From contig CAYVQE010000001.1 in assembly GCA_964454005.1 (NCBI GenBank), forward strand, positions 95,521-159,520: DNA of 64,000 nt, in the 5' to 3' direction. This document shows positions 7,951-16,422 of the stretch, piece after piece (position 1 is the stretch's first letter; each line of letters begins with the position of its first letter). The position numbers were made by a program, and so were the translations under genes. The DNA comes from CAYVQE01 sp964454005. GTDB lineage: Bacteria > Myxococcota > B64-G9. A model generated the notes under the pieces. The model was not told the origin of the DNA. It was given only the letters and a program-made list of their open reading frames with translations, and searched no databases.

Positions 7951-8831
7951 ACTGGGTTGAGCTGATTATGTCCCTGCGCTGCAACTGCCGGTGCACGGTC
8001 TGCCCGGGAGGCCTCCAAGCGGCCGGACCCGGCATGGGCCGCAAGGCCCTGGACGATCACCTGGCCTGGGCCCGGTCGGAGGGTGCTGTCGGGGCCTGGT
8101 TCGGCGGCGGGGAGCCCAGCCTGCATCCGGACCTCGTATGGGCCATCGGCCGGGCCCGCGCACGAGGTTTCGACCAGGTGCGCTTGCAGACCAACGGCAT
8201 GCGGCTGGCCTACGCCAAGTTCGCCCGGCGCTGCGCCGGGGCCGGGCTGGACCAGGTGGGCTTGTCGGTCAAAGGCGCCCGGGCCCCAACCCACGATCGC
8301 ATCACCCGCACCCCGGGCGGGTTCGAACTGATGCGCCAGGCGGTGGGCCACTTGATCGCGCTGGGCGTTCAGGTCGAGGCCGAGGTACTCGTGACCCGCC
8401 ACAACCTGGACGAGCTGAAGGCCTGCGTGGATGTTTTTGGCGCCCTGGGGGTCGAACGGTTCTCCTTCTGGCTGGTCTCGCTGCACGGTCTGCCGGCCTC
8501 GGCCGCCGGGGCCTTGCCCAGCCTGTCCGAGGTGCGGCCCCACCTGCAGGCCGCGCTTACGGCGGCGGCCGCTGCGGGGCTCGACGCGACAAGCCTCCAC
8601 ACCCCGCCCTGCGCCCTCGATCCGCAACACCGGGCGGCCTACCGGCACAGCGGGGGCTGGCAGCTGACGGTGGTGCTGCCCGACGGGCGCAGCTTCCCGG
8701 CCGAGGAGTCGCCCATGGAGGGCGGCCGGTACCCGGCCTGTTGCGACGGCTGCCGGGCGCGACCCGACTGCCTGGGCCTGCGGGCGGATTACCTCCAGAT
8801 CCACGGGACCAGCGGCCTTGAACCGATCTGA
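7947..8831 (+). CDS. Short radical SAM protein with C-x2-C-x5-C-x-G tail
   Basis: 294 aa. The cluster motif is almost at the N-terminus: Cys12-Asn-Cys-Arg-Cys16-Thr-Val-Cys19. 'Gly-Gly-Gly-Glu-Pro-Ser' and 'Leu-Gln-Thr-Asn-Gly' core motifs follow. The C-terminus ends in Cys-Asp-Gly-Cys-x5-Cys-Leu-Gly ... Tyr ... His-Gly, the same tail found in four other radical SAM proteins of this window. GTG at 7947 overlaps the upstream TGA; an upstream in-frame ATG at 7866 is inside the preceding gene and less likely. The role is unknown. It is probably a paralogue of the second radical SAM domain of the 11984-14254 protein, with which it shares the stretch from 'His-Asp' to 'Thr-Arg-x-Pro-Gly'. Confidence 0.78.
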   Translation: MNWVELIMSLRCNCRCTVCPGGLQAAGPGMGRKALDDHLAWARSEGAVGAWFGGGEPSLHPDLVWAIGRARARGFDQVRLQTNGMRLAYAKFARRCAGAGLDQVGLSVKGARAPTHDRITRTPGGFELMRQAVGHLIALGVQVEAEVLVTRHNLDELKACVDVFGALGVERFSFWLVSLHGLPASAAGALPSLSEVRPHLQAALTAAAAAGLDATSLHTPPCALDPQHRAAYRHSGGWQLTVVLPDGRSFPAEESPMEGGRYPACCDGCRARPDCLGLRADYLQIHGTSGLEPI

Positions 8832-8850
8832 GAAAGGCCCACGGGTCCGG

Positions 8851-9846
8851 TCAAGGGGGGCGGACTCCCACCGGGGGCTTCAATTCGGCCGCTGAATAAA
8901 GGTCGATGTACTCCTTCCAGAATCCCTCGCAAATGGCGTCCCAGGCGCAGGTTTCACAGGCCGGGGCCTTGACCTTGAGGTGGGCCCGCTTGGCCTCGGC
9001 CCAGTTGAAGCGGGCCAGGCCGTCCTGCTGGGGGTGTTCCGAGCGGCCGTCGGCGAAGATGGCCACGCTGGTGGTCAGATCGTAGTGCTCGCCGACGTAG
9101 CGCCGCAACAGGTAGGGGTTGGCCAAGAAGGTCCAGGGCCAAACACAATAGGGTATGTCCCCGAAGGTCAGGTGGGCATCCAGGCGCTGTTCGTTTTCGT
9201 GGATCAGGCCGACCAGGGCCGGGACCGCGTCGCTCAAGCGCGGGCACAGCGCCCGGTCGTGCTCACCCTGATCCACCGGGCGGTAGCTGTTGAAGCGCAC
9301 GTCGTCGATGCCCAGCCGCTGGAAAAAGCCGACCAGTTCGGCCAGACGATCCAAGATCCGCTTGTGGAGCAAGGGGTTGACCGACACGTTGTCCGGCAGC
9401 CGCCCCTGTTCCCGGGCGGCCACCAGGTGCTCGAGGGCCTGGCGTTTTCGCGCGAAGGCACCGGCAACGCGGGTGAGCTGGTCTTCGATCTCCGTTTGGT
9501 CCGAATGAATCGACACGCCCACCCGGGTCACCCCCGCGTCGAGCAGGCGATCGAGGAAATCCCCATCGGACAGCTTCAGTGCGTTTGTGGCCAGGGCCAC
9601 CCGCTCGTAGCCCAGCTCTCGGCCGTAGCGGACCACCGCTTCCAGGTGCGGGTAGGCGGTCGGCTCGCCGCCCAGGAAGCCCAGCGACCCGCAGCCGCGC
9701 TTGCGGGCCAGCCGGATCTCGCGCTTGGCCTTTTCCAAGGGAAGCCAGGCTTTTTCGACCTTGCTGGCCTTGCGGCTCATGCAGAAGACGCAGCGCGAGT
9801 TGCACGCCCGCCCGATGTTGAGTTCGAAGTTCTCCATGGCGATCAT
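8851..9846 (-). CDS. Radical SAM protein with C-x2-C-x5-C-x-G tail
   Basis: 331 aa, last gene of the four-gene minus-strand radical SAM operon. Cys15-Asn-Ser-Arg-Cys19-Val-Phe-Cys22 with 'Leu-Gly-Gly-Glu-Pro-Thr' and 'Ala-Thr-Asn-Ala' core motifs. The C-terminus has Cys-Glu-Thr-Cys-x5-Cys-Glu-Gly-Phe-Trp-Lys-Glu-Tyr. Start: ATG at 9846 overlaps the upstream TGA as ATGA; a second in-frame ATG lies three codons on. The long upstream extension of the open frame is antisense-like and rejected. The family suggests radical chemistry on a peptide or envelope substrate, unresolved. It converges with the plus-strand radical SAM gene ending at 8831, with only 19 bases between. Confidence 0.8.
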   Translation of the reverse strand: MIAMENFELNIGRACNSRCVFCMSRKASKVEKAWLPLEKAKREIRLARKRGCGSLGFLGGEPTAYPHLEAVVRYGRELGYERVALATNALKLSDGDFLDRLLDAGVTRVGVSIHSDQTEIEDQLTRVAGAFARKRQALEHLVAAREQGRLPDNVSVNPLLHKRILDRLAELVGFFQRLGIDDVRFNSYRPVDQGEHDRALCPRLSDAVPALVGLIHENEQRLDAHLTFGDIPYCVWPWTFLANPYLLRRYVGEHYDLTTSVAIFADGRSEHPQQDGLARFNWAEAKRAHLKVKAPACETCAWDAICEGFWKEYIDLYSAAELKPPVGVRPP

Positions 9847-11987
9847 TCGTCCCAGCCGATGGCCGGCTGCCCAGGGATTCCGCACCCCATTTTGCTCCAC
9901 GGACTCGACCCGAGTCCAGCCGCGCCCAGTTTGCGGCGGATACGGCAGAAGTCCTCGGCCGGGATGGATCCGGGGAACGGACACTGAGAGCAGGTTTGGC
10001 GGACCTCGCAGGTGGCGCAACCGCGGTCCCGTTCGACCCGGGCAACGGCTCGCTCGACCCGCTCCTGGATGGCCGACAGGGGTCCGGGGCCCAGATCCGG
10101 GCTCGACGGACAGGTGCGCAGGCCCCCGTCCCGGCCCACGGCCACCAGGCCGGCCCGGCGGGCCGGACACGGGTGGGGCCGGAAGCGGCACTGCTCGGCC
10201 AGCACCATCCCCTCGGGCCAGGTAGCTGGGTCCTGGGCGCCGTCGAGCAGGGCTTCGGCCGCTTCTCCGTCGGCCAAGTGTAGCACCCGCAGGTGACCCT
10301 CCGGAGGCGGCGACGGACGGTTTCGGCCCGACCAGCGCCGGTGCTCCACCCGGGCAGGGTCGAAGCGGCCCGCGCGGGTCTGGGGGCCGAGGGCGACGGC
10401 CAACTGCTCCAACCGGGGCCAGTCCGGCCAGTCCCCCGCGTCCGACAGAAGCACCTTCCAGGTGCCCGTCGCGCCACCGGAGACGGCGTCCAGGGCCTCG
10501 GACTCGCGTCCAGCGGCCGGAGCCAGGAAGCGATCCTCCCGCCCGTGTCCTCCGCACAGGGCCAGCGCCTGGCCGAGGGTGGCCAGCGCGGGCAAGCCGT
10601 GGCTCTGGATGCGCACCAGGCGTGTGTCCAGATCGGCGAAGCGGTAGCCCACTTCCCGGCTGGGCTTCACACCGAGAGTCTGCCGGTCGCCGTGGCGCTG
10701 GCGGTAAGCCGCGAATCCCTGGCGGACCCCAGTCAGGCCGAACCGGTCCGGATCCAGCCCCCAGGGTGCGCCCGGCTCCATCTCGATCGGGGCGTGGAGC
10801 AACCGGCACCCGAACCGGGCAACGAGCTTGGCCTGCCACATCAAAGATCGGTCGAGCTGTTCGCGCGACTCCTGCGGAACGGTTGCGAAATACAAGGTTG
10901 TGTCCAGGTCCAGCTCCGCGCACAGGCCCAAGGCCGCCTCCAGGTCCAGGTTCGTGTAGTGGCTGCCGAGCAGCCGGCGCCGGAGGGCCTCGTCGCCCAC
11001 CGTGGGCGAGAAGCTCAGCCGGGAAGCGGCCGGGTCGAAGGTCCGGGCGAAGGTGTCCAGGAAGGTTTCGCTCGGCGGCCGGTAGCACTCGAACACCATG
11101 GAGCAGGTCAAGTCAGCGCTGCGAAGACGCTCGAACAGGTCCAGGAAATAGGGCTCCGCGCGCGGCGGCGGATCGAAGCAGATGCACATGGTCCGGTGGC
11201 CCTGGTCCAGGGCGTCTTGTACGTCCCTCAACACCGCCTCGGGCGAGCGAAAGACGAGCTCGGTCCGCCCGGCCAACCGGCGCTGGCCGCTGGCGCCGCC
11301 CGCGCAGAAGGCGCAGTCCACCGAGCAGCCCCGCCCCACGGTCAGGTAGAAGACCGGGGCGTGGTTCCAGCCTGCCCGGCCGGCGGCGAACTGTGCGTTG
11401 TAGTCTCCGCCGTGCCGGATCAGATCCCGGCGGCAGAAACGGATGTTGTCCAGGGCCTGCCGATCGGCCACATGGGAGATGGGGTTTGTGCGGATGTGCC
11501 CACCTTCGCGCCAGGTCAAATTGGCCACGGTCGACAGATCCGGCCCTGTGGGGGCGCTCTCCAGGCCCTGGGCGAGGGCGAGCAGGGGCTCGTCGGCCTC
11601 GCCCCGCAGGATGAACCGGGCCGCCGGCCAAGCCTCCAGGATCTCGACGGGAAACGCACTGGCGGTCATCCCCCCCAGCACCGTCGGCAGCTCCGGCGCC
11701 CGCTGGGCCAGGGCCTCGAGGGCGGTGCCCACCGGTCCCAGCTGGTGGTGCCAGTGCAAGCTGAGGCCAACCAGATCTGGCTCGACCGCGAGCAGGGCAG
11801 CCACCAATTCGAAGCCCGGATCCAGGCGGCGCTCCAGGCCGGTGTGCAGGATCTCGACCTCGTGACCGGCCCGGTCGAGCCTATCCGCCAGACCCATCAG
11901 TCCCTGGGGCATGATGTTGATGAAGGGCCCGCGCGGCGCCCGATGGGGCGGCAGGTCGACCGTCGGGTGGACCAGGACGATCCTCAC
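9843..11987 (-). CDS. B12-binding radical SAM protein with Cys-rich C-terminal domain
   Basis: 714 aa. Residues 1-~150 are a B12-binding-type Rossmann domain (Val-Leu-Val-His-Pro at the start, 'Leu-Gly-Gly-Met-Thr-Ala' and 'Arg-Gly-Glu-Ala-Asp' segments). The radical SAM motif is Cys221-Ser-Val-Asp-Cys225-Ala-Phe-Cys228. A long extra region (residues ~480-714) ends with Cys-x2-Cys-x5-Cys-x2-Cys-Pro-Phe-Pro-Gly, which looks like an auxiliary cluster domain. GTG at 11987 overlaps the upstream TGA (GTGA) and has GGGGAGG four bases ahead. The function is unknown; B12-type members often act as C-methylases or ring-forming enzymes. Confidence 0.82.
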   Translation of the reverse strand: MRIVLVHPTVDLPPHRAPRGPFINIMPQGLMGLADRLDRAGHEVEILHTGLERRLDPGFELVAALLAVEPDLVGLSLHWHHQLGPVGTALEALAQRAPELPTVLGGMTASAFPVEILEAWPAARFILRGEADEPLLALAQGLESAPTGPDLSTVANLTWREGGHIRTNPISHVADRQALDNIRFCRRDLIRHGGDYNAQFAAGRAGWNHAPVFYLTVGRGCSVDCAFCAGGASGQRRLAGRTELVFRSPEAVLRDVQDALDQGHRTMCICFDPPPRAEPYFLDLFERLRSADLTCSMVFECYRPPSETFLDTFARTFDPAASRLSFSPTVGDEALRRRLLGSHYTNLDLEAALGLCAELDLDTTLYFATVPQESREQLDRSLMWQAKLVARFGCRLLHAPIEMEPGAPWGLDPDRFGLTGVRQGFAAYRQRHGDRQTLGVKPSREVGYRFADLDTRLVRIQSHGLPALATLGQALALCGGHGREDRFLAPAAGRESEALDAVSGGATGTWKVLLSDAGDWPDWPRLEQLAVALGPQTRAGRFDPARVEHRRWSGRNRPSPPPEGHLRVLHLADGEAAEALLDGAQDPATWPEGMVLAEQCRFRPHPCPARRAGLVAVGRDGGLRTCPSSPDLGPGPLSAIQERVERAVARVERDRGCATCEVRQTCSQCPFPGSIPAEDFCRIRRKLGAAGLGSSPWSKMGCGIPGQPAIGWDE

Positions 11988-14254
11988 CGATCCTCCCCTG
12001 CGGGCGGGTCGAACCGGTACGGCCCGGCGCAGGCCAGGGCCCAGGCGCACTGCTGGCATTCGGCCTTGGGCTGCCGGCGCTCGGCCAGGAAGGCCTGCAG
12101 GTTGACGCCCTGCTCGCCCACGAAGACCATCTCCCGGCCCGCCTTGCCGATATCACCGGCGGCCGCCTGCTCATGGCCTGGCAGCACGCAGGGCGGGCAG
12201 TTGATCACCTGGATGCGCAGCCCATCCGGAGGGGCCTGCAGCAGGGCCGCCAGCGCCGCCTCCAGCTCCGCCTCCGAAGGCAGGTCCAGGCTGGTGGCCC
12301 GGCCGAAGGGCGTCAGCAGCTGGAGGTTCCAGCGCCGCACGCCCAGATCGGCGAGCAGTTGCCCCATGGCGTCCAGCCCGGCCAGGTTCTCGGCCACCAG
12401 GGTGGTGTTGACGGCCAGCCTGTCCGGGTCACCCAGCGCGGTTAGCAGGTTGCCCAGGCCGGCCAGGGTCTGCTCGAAGCTGCCGGGCGCCCGGGTTAGC
12501 GAATCGTGGATGTGGGCTTGGCCCGCGTGCAGCGACACGAGCACCTCGTCGACGCCGCTCGTGGAAACCCGGCCCGCGAAGGCCGGGTAGGCGCAGCGCC
12601 GGCCGTTGGTGATCAGGCCGATGTGCTCGAAACCCAGCCGGCGGCCCACGGCGATCACCTCGAACAGATCCGGGTGCAGGCTGGGCTCGCCGCCGTCGAT
12701 GTCCAGCAGGCGGGCGCCGCGGGCATGCTGGGCCTCCAGGGCGGCGACCACGGCCGGCAGATGCGCGTCGCGGGCCGGCCGATCGCCCACCGCGCAGAAG
12801 CGGCAGCGGTTGTTGCACCGGTAGGTCAGGTTCACGATCACCTTGGGTGCGGTCGGGGTGGCCTGTTTACGTGTCCGGCCGGCGGCCAGGGCCTCGATCT
12901 GGGCCGGGCTCAGGGAGCCGGTGGACACCAGGGCCCGGCCCTGGAAGCAGGCGTGCAGGTCGAGCGGGGCACCGTCGCCCGCCTGGCCCGCCACAGGGCC
13001 GCACCGGCGTTCGAGTGCGGAGCCCGGCAGGGGGACCGGGTATTGGATCAGCGCCTCGGCGTCGTAACGGGCCTGGAGGGCCTCAGCAGTCCCCAGTGTA
13101 GCCAGCAGCTCGTCCCGGCGCTCGCCCGGCAGACCGATCAGGTAGTGGATCTGGAGCGGGAGGCCCAGCTCCTGGCACCAGGCGGCCACCCGGCCCACGC
13201 TGGCCGGGTCGAGATCCTTGCCCAGGACCTCGCGCTGGACGCGTGGGCTGGCGCTCTCCAGGGAGACCTTGACCGAGCGACTGACCCGGGCGAGCCGGGC
13301 CAACTGGGGCCGCTCGAGACGGTCGGCCCGCAGGCCATTGGGGAACGCGAGTTCCAGGTCCAGCTCCTCGGCCAAGCCGAGCAGCCCATCGAAGCGTTCG
13401 GCATCGAGGTTGGGGATCTCGTCCAGGACCACCACCCGCTCGATCCTCCATTCGGTCCGCCACCGCGACAGCTCGGTGAAGACCCGATCCCAGGGGCGCC
13501 GGCGGACCCGGCGACGATCGCGACCGGACAGGCCCGGACCGTGGGTGCAGAAGATGCAGGCGTACGGGCAGCCACGGGCGGTGATCAGCGGCAGGCTGCG
13601 GGCCGGTTCCGGCGGCAGCGGACTGGGGCGCCAGGGGCTGGCCAGCACCCGGGTCAGGAAGCGGAAGTAGGCTTCTAGATCCATCAGGTGCCAGGCGGGA
13701 TCGGGGATCTGGTCCAGGTCGAAGGCCTCGCGCTCTTCGAGCGTGAGGGGGCTGCCGGGCCAGCCCGCCTCCACCCGCTCGGCCAGCCGGGCGATGGACC
13801 GCTCGCCCTCGAAGCGCAGCAACGCCTGCAGGCCGGACAGATCGGCCCACAGCCGGTCGGGCTCCACCTGCAGGAAGTGCATGCCGCCGGTGACCATCTC
13901 GGCCAGGGCGATGGGGGCCTGGGTCCGCTCGGCCAGCCGCCCGGTCAACTCGACCAACCAGGGGCGGGCCCAGGGGGCCAACAGGAACGGGCTGCCCGCG
14001 ATCAAGACCAGATCAGCGTCGCCCGGATCGAGCCTCTTGAGGAAGGCCTGGGCGGGCTGACCGAGCCAGGCGGCGTCGCCCAGGTCGACTAGGTCGGCGT
14101 CCGGCTGGTCGAAGCCGTCCACCACCCGCACGGCCCAGCCCTGGGCGAGCAGGACGGCGGCCGCCTGGTAGGCACCCAGGCCGGTGAAGGCCGGGTAGTC
14201 GATGAAGGAGCGCGACAGGTGCAAGCTGGGCTGGATCACCAGGCAGGTGGGCAT
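11984..14254 (-). CDS. Dual radical SAM protein: B12-type radical SAM fused to a second radical SAM
   Basis: 756 aa. Residues ~1-190 are a B12-binding-like domain. The first radical SAM domain has Cys229-Pro-Tyr-Ala-Cys233-Ile-Phe-Cys236 and a 'Gly-Leu-Pro-Gly-Glu' motif of the MiaB/BchE superfamily. After residue ~470 a second complete core begins with Cys480-Asn-Asn-Arg-Cys484-Arg-Phe-Cys487, 'Gly-Gly-Glu-Pro-Ser' and 'Ile-Thr-Asn-Gly'. It ends in Cys-Gln-Gln-Cys-x5-Cys-Ala-Gly. The ATG at 14254 overlaps the preceding TGA, and the downstream gene overlaps its stop. One uninterrupted frame spans both domains, so this is a real fusion and not a missed stop. Two radical steps on one substrate are plausible but unproven. 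Confidence 0.85.
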   Translation of the reverse strand: MPTCLVIQPSLHLSRSFIDYPAFTGLGAYQAAAVLLAQGWAVRVVDGFDQPDADLVDLGDAAWLGQPAQAFLKRLDPGDADLVLIAGSPFLLAPWARPWLVELTGRLAERTQAPIALAEMVTGGMHFLQVEPDRLWADLSGLQALLRFEGERSIARLAERVEAGWPGSPLTLEEREAFDLDQIPDPAWHLMDLEAYFRFLTRVLASPWRPSPLPPEPARSLPLITARGCPYACIFCTHGPGLSGRDRRRVRRRPWDRVFTELSRWRTEWRIERVVVLDEIPNLDAERFDGLLGLAEELDLELAFPNGLRADRLERPQLARLARVSRSVKVSLESASPRVQREVLGKDLDPASVGRVAAWCQELGLPLQIHYLIGLPGERRDELLATLGTAEALQARYDAEALIQYPVPLPGSALERRCGPVAGQAGDGAPLDLHACFQGRALVSTGSLSPAQIEALAAGRTRKQATPTAPKVIVNLTYRCNNRCRFCAVGDRPARDAHLPAVVAALEAQHARGARLLDIDGGEPSLHPDLFEVIAVGRRLGFEHIGLITNGRRCAYPAFAGRVSTSGVDEVLVSLHAGQAHIHDSLTRAPGSFEQTLAGLGNLLTALGDPDRLAVNTTLVAENLAGLDAMGQLLADLGVRRWNLQLLTPFGRATSLDLPSEAELEAALAALLQAPPDGLRIQVINCPPCVLPGHEQAAAGDIGKAGREMVFVGEQGVNLQAFLAERRQPKAECQQCAWALACAGPYRFDPPAGEDR

Positions 14255-15528
14255 CAGGCATCCCGCTCCGGCCCGACACCGTCGAGCCGGCTCGGATCGA
14301 GCTCGAGCGGGCCGTGCCGATCCAGGTAGACCTTCCAGAATCCGCTGCAGCGCGAGCGCAGGCGACAGCCGGTGCAGGCCGGCCCGAATGTGCGCGATCG
14401 GATCAGGGCGGGCTGATCCGCATGGTATTCGTCGAACGATTCGAGGTGATCCGGAAGAAGGCACATGGGAACGCCGCACAGGCCCGGCACCCGGACCCAC
14501 AGTCCGACCTTTTTGGCCGCATCGAGGGCGGCGGCCAGTGGGCCGGCCACCTCCGTCAGGCTCGGCGTCAGGTCGGGGTGATCCAGGGCCCAGCCCTGGG
14601 GGGAGCAGTAGCTCAGGCACAGGTGGGTTTTGTCGACGCCCAGGCGGGTGGCGATGAGCGCCACCAGGTCGGGCGCGCCCGCCAAGTTCTCCCGCGACAG
14701 GACGCAGTTGATCCCCACTACCAGCTCCCTGTCCAGACAAGCTCGGGCCGCGACCAGCGCCTTGGCGTGGGCCCCGTGCAGCCCGAGCATGGCGTCGTGG
14801 ACCTCGGCCGAAGCGGAGTGCAGGGACAGGAAGATGGAGGACATGCCAGCGTCCACCAGCCGATCGAGCCGGCTGGGTCGGGCCAGCGTGACACCGTTGG
14901 TCTGGACGCACCGATCGCGGTAGCCCAACTGAACCGCCGCGCGGATCATTTCCGGCAAGTCGCGCACCAGGGTGGGCTCCCCGCCGGTGAAGGCGACGTC
15001 TCCATCGACCGCGGCGCTCTGCGCCAGTCGCTCGCGGACCGCCCCGAGCCCCTCCACCAGGTCGGGCATCAGCCCGCGGGCCGAGCAGAAGGCGCAGTTG
15101 GCGTTGCAGGTCCCGGTGATACGGACCAGGAGCTGCTCGCCGGAGGTCACTTTGCCGCCGGTGGGATCGGTTGCCATGGTCCGGGCCGGCTTGTCCACGG
15201 CCCGCTTCAGGATTTCGGGCCAGGCATCCAGAGCCTCGACCCGGGGCAGGTGCTCACAAACTCGGCTCAACCAATCCTGTTCGAGGGGGCCGGGATCCCG
15301 CTCCCCCAGGTAGCGCAGGGCCGTGCAATCGCTGCGGTAGTATGCCTCTGGGGTTTGGGCCGGGGAGGACAGGCACAGGTGCAGGCGATGCCCTCGATCG
15401 GTGTTCAGAACCAGGTGCAGCCCGCGGGAGGCGAACGATTCCACGCGCTCGGGTGGCTGGGCGTGCTGCGCCAGCGGCGACAGCAGGCGTCGGGTCCAGG
15501 TCCGCCAATCGGGTGCGCTGTCCCTCAT
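14254..15528 (-). CDS. Radical SAM protein, first gene of the minus-strand radical SAM operon
   Basis: 424 aa. An N-terminal ~130-residue extension of unknown fold is followed by Cys141-Asn-Ala-Asn-Cys145-Ala-Phe-Cys148, 'Thr-Gly-Gly-Glu-Pro-Thr' and 'Val-Gln-Thr-Asn-Gly'. The C-terminus has Cys-Thr-Gly-Cys-x5-Cys-Ser-Gly-Phe-Trp-Lys-Val-Tyr, near identical in pattern to the proteins at 8851 and 20730. The start is the ATG at 15528; an in-frame TTG at 15549 has no ribosome site. It is expressed from the AT-rich promoter at 15572-15600 and coupled by ATGA to the dual radical SAM gene. The function is unknown. Confidence 0.8.
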   Translation of the reverse strand: MRDSAPDWRTWTRRLLSPLAQHAQPPERVESFASRGLHLVLNTDRGHRLHLCLSSPAQTPEAYYRSDCTALRYLGERDPGPLEQDWLSRVCEHLPRVEALDAWPEILKRAVDKPARTMATDPTGGKVTSGEQLLVRITGTCNANCAFCSARGLMPDLVEGLGAVRERLAQSAAVDGDVAFTGGEPTLVRDLPEMIRAAVQLGYRDRCVQTNGVTLARPSRLDRLVDAGMSSIFLSLHSASAEVHDAMLGLHGAHAKALVAARACLDRELVVGINCVLSRENLAGAPDLVALIATRLGVDKTHLCLSYCSPQGWALDHPDLTPSLTEVAGPLAAALDAAKKVGLWVRVPGLCGVPMCLLPDHLESFDEYHADQPALIRSRTFGPACTGCRLRSRCSGFWKVYLDRHGPLELDPSRLDGVGPERDA

Positions 15529-15571
15529 GCCCTGCCGGATCCTCTGCAAGGGCCGGAAGCCATATTATTTT

Positions 15572-15600
15572 ACTTTAGGGCCTTGCCTTTCCAGTTGCAA
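15572..15600 (-). promoter_or_regulatory. Promoter of the minus-strand radical SAM operon
   Basis: Reading the minus strand: TTGCAA (15600-15595), 17 bp, TAAAGT (15577-15572), in an AT-rich island unusual for this window. An inverted repeat CCTTGC-N10-GCAAGG (15581-15602) covers the -35 and spacer, and a second TTGCAA lies at 15610-15615, so an operator between the divergent genes is plausible. Confidence 0.45.
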
Positions 15601-15609
15601 GGGGGCCAT

Positions 15610-15638
15610 TTGCAAAGGCGTTCGGCGCGTGGGATGAT
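15610..15638 (+). promoter_or_regulatory. Possible near-leaderless promoter for GT2 gene
   Basis: TTGCAA (15610-15615), 17 bp, GATGAT (15633-15638). The -10 is weak (4 of 6) and overlaps the first candidate ATGs. If it is used, translation would begin at ATG 15649. Confidence 0.25.
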
Positions 15639-16422
15639 GGCTGTCTCCATGGACCCTGCGCCGGAGACCGCGTTGGACACCGGTTTCGCCCCCGAACTCT
15701 CAGTCGTCGTGCCTGTCTATGACGAGGCCGGCTCGCTGGTCGCCAACACCGAGCAGCTGCTCGCCTGGCTGCGGACCTGGGAATTCGACTTCGAGCTGCT
15801 GCTGGTGGACGACGGCAGCCGGGACGGTTCGGCCGAACTCATCGACGATCTGGCCGCCTGCCGCGCCGGCGTCAGGGCGCTGCACCAGCGCTCCAACCAG
15901 GGACGTGGCCGCGCCCTCCAGCACGGGATCCGCTCCGCCCGGGGCCGCGTGATCCTGACCACCGAGGCGGACGGCAGCTGGGGCGGGGAGTGCCTCCAGC
16001 AGCTGGTCGAGCGCATCCGCGCCGGCGCGGCCGAAGTGGCCGTCGCCTCGCCCTACCTGCCGGGCGGTGGGCTCGAAGGCGTGCCGATGGGACGGGCCTG
16101 GTTCAGCCGCGCGGCGAACCTCCTGATCCGGGCGGCGCTGGGCGGGCGGATCACCATGGCCACTGGAATGTGCCGGGCCTACAACCGGGCGGCCCTGGAC
16201 CGGGTGCTGTCTTCCAGGCCTGGTAAGGATTTCCACCTGGACGTGCTGTTGAGAGCGCTGCGGGCCGGGCTGCGGGTGGTCGAGGTGCCGGCCGTGCTGA
16301 GCTGGCACGCCAGGGCCGGTCAGCCCCGGCGGCCCCACCCCCCGGGCTGGTTGGTCGGTTTGACCGCACGCCACCTGCTGCTCCTGGCGGCTCACCTGGC
16401 CAGCCATGCTCGGAGCCGGTGA
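15634..16422 (+). CDS. Glycosyltransferase family 2 (dolichol-phosphate-mannose-synthase-like)
   Basis: 262 aa from ATG 15634; ATG 15649 (257 aa) is an alternative favoured by a possible leaderless promoter. The GT-A fold is clear: Leu-Ser-Val-Val-Val-Pro-Val-Tyr-Asp-Glu, then Leu-Val-Asp-Asp-Gly-Ser-Arg-Asp-Gly-Ser, then Thr-Glu-Ala-Asp-Gly at the D-x-D-like metal site, and a short hydrophobic C-terminus. Family members transfer a hexose from a nucleotide sugar to a polyprenyl phosphate at the cytoplasmic membrane face, which would feed GT39-type proteins such as those at 3003 and 18308. Its stop overlaps the deacetylase start. Confidence 0.8.
   Translation: MMAVSMDPAPETALDTGFAPELSVVVPVYDEAGSLVANTEQLLAWLRTWEFDFELLLVDDGSRDGSAELIDDLAACRAGVRALHQRSNQGRGRALQHGIRSARGRVILTTEADGSWGGECLQQLVERIRAGAAEVAVASPYLPGGGLEGVPMGRAWFSRAANLLIRAALGGRITMATGMCRAYNRAALDRVLSSRPGKDFHLDVLLRALRAGLRVVEVPAVLSWHARAGQPRRPHPPGWLVGLTARHLLLLAAHLASHARSR

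Noticed and set aside
10293..12590. 765-codon plus-strand frame opposite the B12 radical SAM gene
   Set aside because: Covers parts of two real minus-strand genes and has Pro/Arg/Gln-rich shadow composition.
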